Below are positions 58,297 to 64,000 of a DNA stretch of 64,000 nt, in pieces. The stretch spans positions 1-64,000 of the forward strand of contig NZ_MQMG01000013.1 in NCBI RefSeq assembly GCF_001908025.1, in the 5' to 3' direction. The position numbers and the translations under genes are program-made. Source of the DNA: Geobacillus proteiniphilus. Lineage in GTDB: Bacteria; Bacillota; Bacilli; Bacillales; Anoxybacillaceae. Position 1 is the stretch's first letter, and each line of letters starts with the position of its first letter. The notes beneath the pieces are model-generated. The model ran no database searches and was not told where the DNA came from. It saw only the letters and a program-made list of their open reading frames with translations.

Positions 58297-58941
58297 TCAT
58301 TCTCCTTTCTTTGACAGCGGCAGACGAAGCCCGTCCGATTGTTGGAGCGATCGCTCGAGCCATTTCGCTTCCGTTTGCAGCGACCAGATGTCGTTCGATA
58401 ACACCTCAAGCAACTGCCGTTCAGCCGCTGAAGTCAGCTCGTCAAGCACCCTTTCCGTCTCCTGCAACGCTTTTACCATATCGGCGCTTTGCACCGGCTG
58501 TTGCGCCAAATAAACGTATTTCTCCACCATCTCCACCGCCGTCGGCCATTCGTTTAAGAAAAACGGCTGGGCGAGGCGCAGTTGATGTGGTTGTTGCTCG
58601 ATGGCGCGAATGATTCGATCGACGATGGCACTCAACCGGGAAACCGTTTGCCACATCGCCACAGAACGAAGCCGATAGCGAGCGCGACGCAGCCGCTTCC
58701 ATAACGCGCGCGCTTCGCCAAGCTGGCTGCGAACGTAGACAAGCTCCTCAGCGGACACATCAGCCGGCAGGCGATGATGCCGCCTTTTCATGATGGCGGA
58801 CACCCCCCACATCGCCCCCATTCCGGATAAAATCGAAGGCCAAAAGCGAAAATCAGCGGCGATGAATACGATCACCGCTACGATGACCCCTGCGTTCCAT
58901 GAGACAAACCAACGCCATATCGTACGAAGCAGCTGCTTCAT
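58297..58941 (-). CDS. xpaC: XpaC-family protein
   Basis: 214 residues. Two membrane helices at about 12-48 (VSWNAGVIVAVIVFIAADFR, then WPSILSGMGAMWGVSAIM), followed by a helical cytoplasmic domain (VSAEELVYVRSQLGEARALW). XpaC was named for 5-bromo-4-chloroindolyl phosphate hydrolysis in B. subtilis, though it has no classic phosphatase site. Order and spacing with telA match the B. subtilis xpaC-yaaN operon. RBS AAGGAGAGGGACA. Confidence 0.85.
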   Translation of the reverse strand: MKQLLRTIWRWFVSWNAGVIVAVIVFIAADFRFWPSILSGMGAMWGVSAIMKRRHHRLPADVSAEELVYVRSQLGEARALWKRLRRARYRLRSVAMWQTVSRLSAIVDRIIRAIEQQPHQLRLAQPFFLNEWPTAVEMVEKYVYLAQQPVQSADMVKALQETERVLDELTSAAERQLLEVLSNDIWSLQTEAKWLERSLQQSDGLRLPLSKKGE

Positions 58942-59100
58942 TGTCCCTCTCCTTCTTTATCTTTTCTTTCATTATAGCATGTCCATTCCATGATACGTAC
59001 AAGCGCCCAAAGAAGTTTCATCGCCAACTGGGCGGCGCGCATAGGACAATGGCCGTTTCGAATAGGCTATAGTAACAGAGCCATCGAAAGGGGAATCGGG

Positions 59101-59229
59101 ATGAAAGCGATCAATTGGCAGCTTGTCTCCTTTGTCGCGATCTCGCTGTTGAAAGAATATTGGTGCTATGCCGGACTGCCGCGCGTCTACTATTGGCAGG
59201 CGGCGGATGATGACAAAAAAGCTGCCTAA
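59101..59229 (+). CDS. Small protein of 42 residues
   Basis: MKAINWQLVSFVAISLLKEY then WCYAGLPRVYYWQAADDDKK. AAAGGGGAATCGGG precedes ATG. A short hydrophobic stretch and a cluster of aromatic residues suggest peripheral membrane association. No family recognised. It lies 20 nt before the SIMPL gene on the same strand. Confidence 0.5.
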   Translation: MKAINWQLVSFVAISLLKEYWCYAGLPRVYYWQAADDDKKAA

Positions 59230-59249
59230 CAGCAGAAGGAGGGAACACG

Positions 59250-59912
59250 ATGCAGTCTTGGCACCGCCCCACACCGCCAACCGCCTCCCGCGCCGCGCTG
59301 ACCGTCACCGGCCAAGGGACAGTCAGCGCCAAGCCAGACACCGTCCTCATTGCGCTCGGGGTGCGCACCGAACACATCCATATTCAAGAGGCGCTTGCTG
59401 ACAACGCGAAACGCACCGACGCAGTCATTGGAGCGCTCAAAGCGCTTGGCGTGCAAACAGAAGATTTGGAGACGACGGCGTTTTCCATCTATCCCCAATA
59501 CGAACATCACAATGGAGCCGACGTATTATCCAGCTATGGAGTCGAACATTGGCTTGAAATCACCGTCCGCGACCCTAAAAAAGCCGGCGCCATTTACGAG
59601 ACGGCCGTTGCCCATGGAGCAAACCTCGCCCGCGGCTTGGAATTCCGTCTAGCAAACGAACAAGCCTATTACCAGCAGGCATTGGCGTTGGCAGTGAAAA
59701 ACGCCAAAGAAAAAGCGCTGGCCATCGCCCGCGCTCTCAGCTTGCCTCTTTATGACACGCCGATTGAACTGAAAGAACAGTCATCGATCCGGCCTACGCC
59801 ATACGGTTCGGCTGTTCTCAGCGTTTCCTCATCAGCGCCGCCTGTGCAGACGCAAGATGTTGTCATTACCGCCGTCGTGGAAGCGGTATTTGCCTATTCG
59901 TTCATTTCGTGA
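59250..59912 (+). CDS. SIMPL-domain protein (DUF541)
   Basis: 220 residues. LTVTGQGTVSAKPDTVLIAL is the family N-terminus; ALGVQTEDLETTAFSIYPQY and the LALAVKNAKEKALAIARALS helix complete the fold. No signal peptide is evident although many relatives are exported. BP26/SIMPL proteins form ring-like oligomers of unclear role. Strong RBS GAAGGAGGGAACACG. The 3' end overlaps the convergent next gene by 11 nt. Confidence 0.87.
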   Translation: MQSWHRPTPPTASRAALTVTGQGTVSAKPDTVLIALGVRTEHIHIQEALADNAKRTDAVIGALKALGVQTEDLETTAFSIYPQYEHHNGADVLSSYGVEHWLEITVRDPKKAGAIYETAVAHGANLARGLEFRLANEQAYYQQALALAVKNAKEKALAIARALSLPLYDTPIELKEQSSIRPTPYGSAVLSVSSSAPPVQTQDVVITAVVEAVFAYSFIS

Positions 59913-60648
59913 TATCGACTTCATGGACACGGGCGCCGCCAAACAGCTCGACGCGGGCGGTTTTCTTTTTCCCGTTCGAATGGACGATGGTCACAGCGTA
60001 CGCGCCCGGCAAATACGGGCCGATTTTTTTGACAAATGGGTCTTTCGTCGCCTCCTCTTCCGTTTTCACCCCATTGACGACAAGCGATGCCTCCGGATCA
60101 TCGACGCGCACATGGAGAAAGTAGAGCGCCGGCTCAAACACATACCGATTCTCAAACACATGAATCGTAAACACCGGCGGGCGGGATGTCAATCCTTTAA
60201 TATACACGTGGCCGCTCTTGCGCTGGCGGGCAAACTCTCGATCCAGCTGTTCATACGCTTCTGGGTGCCGTTCCACATACGCGAACAACGGCGCCAACGT
60301 TTTCTCGTTGATCGGCACTGTTTCCTCCGTCACCCGCAGCATCGCCTGCAAAGCGGCCACATCGCGGTCTTCGATCGCATCTTTTAAACGCATAATGGCC
60401 ATTTCGCGGCTCGCTGCCGTCTTCAGCGTCCCATATCCACTCCAAACGAGCGTCCCCATCCCCCACAGAACGGCGATGGCGACAAGCAGCCAGCCGATGA
60501 GACGGTATTGCTTTTTTCTCTTTTCCCGGGACAAAAAGCGCGCTTGTTGCCGCTTCTCATAGCGCGCCAACGCCGCGGCGCCGTCCTGCCCGCCGCGGCT
60601 GCCCGTTCCCCCCTCGATCGCATCCGGTTCGAACATGTGCGGTTTCAT
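59902..60648 (-). CDS. Membrane-anchored protein resembling the TcaA/YvbJ extracellular domains
   Basis: 248 residues. A basic cytoplasmic start (ALARYEKRQQARFLSREKRK) precedes one membrane helix (about 50-72), with the rest outside. The exterior has a helical NTF2-like stretch (DAIEDRDVAALQAMLRVTEE) and beta-rich parts ending PYLPGAYAVTIVHSNGKKK, similar to the domains of TcaA/YvbJ proteins that sense cell-wall stress or glycopeptides. The N-terminal zinc ribbon of TcaA is absent. The assignment is tentative. Confidence 0.55.
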   Translation of the reverse strand: MKPHMFEPDAIEGGTGSRGGQDGAAALARYEKRQQARFLSREKRKKQYRLIGWLLVAIAVLWGMGTLVWSGYGTLKTAASREMAIMRLKDAIEDRDVAALQAMLRVTEETVPINEKTLAPLFAYVERHPEAYEQLDREFARQRKSGHVYIKGLTSRPPVFTIHVFENRYVFEPALYFLHVRVDDPEASLVVNGVKTEEEATKDPFVKKIGPYLPGAYAVTIVHSNGKKKTARVELFGGARVHEVDITK

Positions 60649-60782
60649 GAGCGCTTCCCCTCTCTTTCTCGCTGTCTAGTTCCACTTTATGTAAGAGACA
60701 GGGAATATATGTTACACGAACAACGGTGCGTTTTTTATTATATCTGCCTGAGCGAAAAACAGATAGCCGTTTGCACCGCCCA

Positions 60783-62048
60783 TTATCGCGAAAACGAAGC
60801 GTTCGGTCGCTCCATTCGCCGCCCGACTTGTTGAAACATCCAGGCGTATAAGGCCGCGCTTCCTAGCGCCAGCATCCCAAGGACAACGAACGTCCATGCA
60901 TAGCCGATCCATTCCGCCGCGGCGAGCGACAGCGGTGCCAACATCCGCCCGATCGTAAAACGGAGACTGGCGGCGGCAAAATATTGGCCGCGCATCGCCT
61001 CCGGAGCCAAGCGGGAAATGAACGACTGCTGCAAGCCAGCTGTCATCAGCTCAGCCAGCGTAAACAGCGCCATGACCGCGATCAATCCGAGCAGCGAAGA
61101 CGTTTGACTAAACAGCCACATCGAGATGCCGTATAAGACGGATGAACCCACAAACGCCTGCCGCTCCGAGTAGCGAGACATCCAACGCGTCACAGCCACC
61201 GTGCATAGTGCGACCAACAGACCGTTTTCGGCAATGAGCCAACTAAAGGCGCTCGCGCCGTCAATCGTCCATCCCGCCAATGTTTCGGCTTCGACCGTTT
61301 CTTTTGTATATACCGGGATCAGCAAGTCAAGCTGTGTAAACGTTTGCGCTACCAACACTCCAGCAACGATAAACAGGAAAAAGACACGGTCGCGGACAAT
61401 GATGGCATACTGCTTGAACTGCGTGCGCAAAAAAGACTGCCATGTCCCTCTCCTTTGTTGGCCGGCTGCGGCTAGCGGCGCCGTCTCACGCAACGTTTTG
61501 GAGAGCAGTGTTGCCATCGCAAAACATGAACATGCCGCCAAAAGCAATACGGCAAACCGATGCTCAGCATAAAAAAGACCGCCAATTGTCGGGCCGATGA
61601 CAACAGAAATATTGATGGATGTGTAAAACACAGCAAACACATCGCTCCGGTCCTTCTCCGGAACCACATCGGACACCATCGCCTGGCTCGCCGGCCAATA
61701 AAACGCCCCGCAAATGCCGGCGAACGTAAAGCAAAGAAAGCCGACAAACGGCGACGACCACCACGGGGAGCTGGCCAAGGCGAAAACGAAAAACGCCGCT
61801 CCCTGCCCATAGGCGGATAACACCATCATCCGCTTGCGTCCGAATACATCAGCGCAATAGCCGCCCATTAAATTGGCGATGACCGAGAACAACTGCGAAA
61901 CAATCAACAACAACCCCGCTGTCTCTTTGCCAAAGGCATCGGCAAAATAAATCGAGATAAACGGAAAAAACATCCAAAACGTCGTATTCATGAGCGCCTC
62001 GCCAAACAGGCGCACTTTTAGGTTGCGGTCCCAATCGCGTATTCGCAT
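60783..62048 (-). CDS. MFS transporter (DHA1, YttB-like)
   Basis: 421 residues with 12 hydrophobic segments. Motif A is GGYCADVFGRKRMMVLSAYG at about 62-81; the second half has MSRYSERQAFVGSS. An expected role is drug or metabolite efflux; the substrate is unknown. RBS GGGGGACAGCGG. Monocistronic. Confidence 0.87.
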   Translation of the reverse strand: MRIRDWDRNLKVRLFGEALMNTTFWMFFPFISIYFADAFGKETAGLLLIVSQLFSVIANLMGGYCADVFGRKRMMVLSAYGQGAAFFVFALASSPWWSSPFVGFLCFTFAGICGAFYWPASQAMVSDVVPEKDRSDVFAVFYTSINISVVIGPTIGGLFYAEHRFAVLLLAACSCFAMATLLSKTLRETAPLAAAGQQRRGTWQSFLRTQFKQYAIIVRDRVFFLFIVAGVLVAQTFTQLDLLIPVYTKETVEAETLAGWTIDGASAFSWLIAENGLLVALCTVAVTRWMSRYSERQAFVGSSVLYGISMWLFSQTSSLLGLIAVMALFTLAELMTAGLQQSFISRLAPEAMRGQYFAAASLRFTIGRMLAPLSLAAAEWIGYAWTFVVLGMLALGSAALYAWMFQQVGRRMERPNASFSR

Positions 62049-62136
62049 CCGCTGTCCCCCTAATCTTTCGTCTTTCGAATTTCTTTGGAAATTATATCAT
62101 ATTTTTATAGGGGATCGGAGAAATATTTTTCAAATA

Positions 62137-62236
62137 AAAAGGGCTGACCCAAAGGGGTGTTTTTCCTTAAACCAAACACAACATATTGTTTCATGCATAA
62201 TAAGAAAAGGTGTCCCGATCCTTTTGGGACACCCTC
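62137..62236. repeat. Nested inverted-repeat block with terminators (GGGACA type)
   Basis: GGTGTCCC (62209-62216) and GGGACACC (62226-62233) form a perfect 8-bp hairpin that, leftward, runs into TTTTCTT: the terminator of the CAP gene. An outer pair, AAAAAGGGCTGACCCAAAGG at 62137 and CCTTTTGGGACACCCTC at 62220-62236, is also largely complementary. Related CCTTTTGGGACA hairpins occur at 42910-42958, suggesting a repeated terminator-like element. Confidence 0.6.
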
Positions 62237-62257
62237 GACTTGCATTTCTTTTGTCTC

Positions 62258-62992
62258 TTACTTGCGGATGAATTGCTGCGTCCAAATATATCCATTTTCT
62301 TCAAAACCAACGCCGATGTGCGTAAAGTTTTTGTTCAAAATGTTCGCGCGGTGGCCTTCACTGTTCATCCACGCATTGACGACTTCCTGTGGTGTGCGTT
62401 GGCCTTTGGCGATGTTTTCCCCGGCAGCCGTGTACGAGATGCCGAATTTTTTCATCATCTCAAATGGAGAACCGTACGTCGGGCTGTTGTGCGAGAAGTA
62501 GTGGTTCACGGCCATATCGCGCGATTTTTCGCGTGCGACTTTGCTGAGGGCCAAGTCAACTTGAAGCGGCGGCAAGCCGTATTTTGCCCGCTCTTTATTC
62601 GTCAGTTCAACGACTTGTTGCTCATAGGCGTTTAAGCCAGTTGCTTTTTGCGGTGCTGCTGTTGGGGCCGTCGCTGGCGTTTTCGCCGGTGCTGGCGTAT
62701 TCGCAGCCGGTTTCGTCGCTGGCTGTTTGACCGTTGCCGGCGCCTGCGGTTTTGTCGTTGGCTGTTTTGCCGCCGGTTGTTGTGTTGCCGGTTTTACGGG
62801 TTGGAACGACACGAACGGGAAGTATTGTTGCAGCCATTTCTCAAAATCTTGAACGTTTGTGCTGACATATTTTACTTGATACGCATTCGCTGTCGGACAC
62901 GTCGTCCCAGCTGCTTCCGTTTTCGTTGCCGCGAACGAAGCGCCGGCGAGTGCGACCGAAGCTGCGATTGTTGCTAACGTTTTTTTCTTCAT
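62258..62992 (-). CDS. Secreted CAP-domain protein (YkwD-like)
   Basis: 244 residues with a signal peptide (MKKKTLATIAASVALAGASF, cleavage near ATKTEAAG). A proline/alanine/lysine-rich linker of PAxKTPA-type units spans about 70-115. The CAP domain (about 125-244) has YEQQVVELTNKERAKYGLPP, NHYFSHNSPTYG, GENIAKGQRTPQEVVNAWMN, SEGHRANILNKNFTHIGVGF and a final YIWTQQFIRK. In B. subtilis YkwD is a spore-coat or cell-surface related CAP protein. RBS CAAGGAGGAATTCCG. Confidence 0.9.
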   Translation of the reverse strand: MKKKTLATIAASVALAGASFAATKTEAAGTTCPTANAYQVKYVSTNVQDFEKWLQQYFPFVSFQPVKPATQQPAAKQPTTKPQAPATVKQPATKPAANTPAPAKTPATAPTAAPQKATGLNAYEQQVVELTNKERAKYGLPPLQVDLALSKVAREKSRDMAVNHYFSHNSPTYGSPFEMMKKFGISYTAAGENIAKGQRTPQEVVNAWMNSEGHRANILNKNFTHIGVGFEENGYIWTQQFIRK

Positions 62993-63410
62993 CGGAATTC
63001 CTCCTTGTATCCTCTATTTGAAAGTTTCAGAGATATTGCGTCCGTCAGTCATGCCTACACGATGAGATTCGAAGAGGAACGGTTTCGTTGTTCCCTTGCC
63101 TTCGCCCTCATTATAACACGAGTTTTTTGTAATATTTTTGGGCTAAAATGGAAAAAAAACGCAGGCTGGCAACACCCGGAAAAACAAGCGCTTGTTTTCA
63201 TTGACAGTTGGCTGCCCATCACGGCAGTTGCAACGATTGGAAGTGGCATCCTTTCACTAACTGTCCTTCCTTTTTCCCCTCTATTATTCTAGCCACCCAC
63301 ATTTTTCTAGGAAAAAGGGAGTTGACAGCCTCTTTTTTGGACCATTTCGTTTAACAATTGTTACATCTGTGTTACAAAACAGGGGAGATATTCACATTCT
63401 TGTTTTAAAA
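62993..63410. other. Intergenic region upstream of the CAP gene
   Basis: About 420 nt. Leftward TATAAT at about 63112-63117 gives a likely -10 for the CAP gene, with only a weak -35. Short frames on both strands have no RBS. TTAACAATTGTTACATCTGT at about 63352 contains the small palindrome AACAATTGTT. Nothing further was recognised. Confidence 0.4.
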
Positions 63411-63411
63411 A

Positions 63412-63441
63412 AGAAGCTGGTGGCGATCAGCCCCAGCTTCT
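63412..63441 (-). terminator. Terminator after the glycosidase fragment
   Basis: Leftward AGAAGCTGG, 12 nt, CCAGCTTCT, then TTTTTT. A perfect 9-bp stem. Confidence 0.85.
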
Positions 63442-63460
63442 GTCATGATCTTTTTCGTTC

Positions 63461-63724
63461 CTAGTCGACAACGAGCACCGTTTGCACTTCATTCGGCTTC
63501 ACCTCGACGGCAAACGTCCCGCATTCGTCCGCCGCGAGCGAGTCAAGCGGCTCCTCGTTGAGATTCGCGCGAAAAACGCCCGAGAACGGCTTGTTCCATT
63601 GGAACGCCGCCGCCGTCGTCGTTGGCATCGGATTGTAAAAGAGGAGCTTATCGGCATACAGCCGCACCCGTTCGTCAAAGTGCATCGATCCCCATCCTGA
63701 TATAAACATAACAAGTCTCATCAC
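63461..63724 (-). pseudogene. C-terminal fragment, probably of a GH38 alpha-mannosidase
   Basis: 87 codons. YNPMPTTTAAAFQWNKPFSG, RANLNEEPLDSLAADE and VEVKPNEVQTVLV resemble the last beta domain of GH38 alpha-mannosidases (NxxEEPxxxL...VKPxEIxTL). The first 20 codons (MMRLVMFISGWGSMHFDER) do not fit and include part of an inverted repeat, so the body of the enzyme was deleted. No RBS is clear. Another glycosidase family with the same C-terminal fold is possible. Confidence 0.55.
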
Positions 63725-63762
63725 TTCCTTAAATATACGAAAAGTTTTGGAAGCGATGAGAC
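63711..63762. repeat. Inverted repeat at the 5' boundary of the glycosidase fragment
   Basis: AAGTCTCATCACTTCC (63711-63726) and GGAAGCGATGAGACTT (63747-63762) are complementary with one mismatch around a 20-nt AT-rich loop. The position at the point where coding homology ends suggests a recombination or insertion scar; a terminator for the rightmost gene is an alternative. Confidence 0.5.
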
Positions 63763-63789
63763 TTATATCCTTTTAGCGCCAACGGAACG

Positions 63790-64000
63790 TTAAAAAACTA
63801 AATACAGGAATACGACAAATAAGATGCATAAAACGATGAAAGAAGTGCACATCCAAATAAGCACTCTAAAAAAACGAATTTTTTTATCCATTTCCCCTTT
63901 TGTTTTCTTAAGAAAAACCGCTCCAAACATAATCGCAACCAAACCCCTAGATATAGTAGCAAACCAGGTATTCATTATATTTGGACCAATAATTAACGTG
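63790..64000 (-). CDS. Membrane protein, C-terminal part, runs off the window
   Basis: The frame is open to the window edge, so the ATG at 63975 need not be the start. The visible 70 residues hold two strong hydrophobic segments (LVAIMFGAVFL and VLIWMCTSFIVLCILFVVFL) separated by KKTKGEMDKKIRFF. AT-rich compared with the neighbours. No family recognised. Confidence 0.45.
   Translation of the reverse strand, partial: TLIIGPNIMNTWFATISRGLVAIMFGAVFLKKTKGEMDKKIRFFRVLIWMCTSFIVLCILFVVFLYLVF

Noticed and set aside
1-64000. tRNA, rRNA, CRISPR arrays, T-boxes and common riboswitches
   Set aside because: Looked for while reading; no cloverleaf, conserved core or repeat array was recognised. A covariance-model scan would be decisive.

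Overview
The window looks like chromosomal DNA of a thermophilic Bacillaceae member, most likely Geobacillus. The genes are GC-rich with strong AAGGAGG-type ribosome binding sites and many 4-nt ATGA overlaps. One protein reads as a near match to the structurally studied PhoE phosphatase of Bacillus stearothermophilus, and the neighbours (XpaC/TelA, YozQ-like, PCYCGC lipoprotein, DUF5634, bacillithiol-type DinB enzyme) are typical Bacillaceae families. This is recognition from memory; no database search was made.

Layout. 1-6.9 kb: 5-oxoprolinase subunits (pxpB, partial pxpC) behind an IclR regulator, a GNAT enzyme, the NAD(P)HX repair enzyme, an MFS pump, a zinc-ribbon protein, a DCC thiol protein and an HMCES-type abasic-site protein. 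7-10.3 kb: a damaged sensor kinase, a lone receiver protein and an Hpt-REC-GGDEF-REC diguanylate cyclase. 11.5-15.4 kb: a MerR-controlled acyl-CoA synthetase/acyl-CoA dehydrogenase locus wrecked by deletions and by an IS1341-type element with an intact TnpB. 15.7-18.3 kb: a two-permease ABC exporter. 19.2-23.7 kb: acetoacetyl-CoA synthetase and a feoA-feoB operon in which FeoB is split into two separately translated proteins.

23.9-34.7 kb is a graveyard of signalling genes: a GGDEF remnant, a LytTR regulator, a FapA-like protein, a transposase scrap, a PTPS/QueD remnant, an EAL gene broken by a palindromic MITE-like element, and an MHYT hybrid kinase split at an A10 run. Intact phoE follows, then three decayed genes and an intact PAS-GGDEF-EAL protein. 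34.8-39.6 kb is a Fur-box siderophore uptake system (binding protein, two permeases, ATPase, FhuF-like reductase). 39.8-44.9 kb is an IS-rich remnant of a defence island: truncated IS110, IS630 scrap, an ImmA/IrrE plus DUF4411 PIN pair, the tail of a type III restriction gene, and an IS982 copy.

44.9-51.2 kb is a complete-looking 3-hydroxybenzoate/gentisate catabolic operon with a divergent IclR regulator and a palindromic operator candidate. The pathway is 3-hydroxybenzoate to gentisate, maleylpyruvate, fumarylpyruvate, then fumarate plus pyruvate; the isomerase is a DinB-fold protein and probably bacillithiol dependent. 52-55.1 kb: an ammonium transporter with a perfect TnrA-box match, co-directional with a DUF294 nucleotidyltransferase and a frameshifted DnaQ-like exonuclease. 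The rest is small proteins, XpaC/TelA, SIMPL and CAP proteins, an MFS pump and, at the right edge, a glycosidase tail and a partial membrane protein. No rRNA, tRNA, CRISPR array or metabolite riboswitch was recognised. The number of frameshifts is high; some lie at homopolymers and could be sequencing errors.
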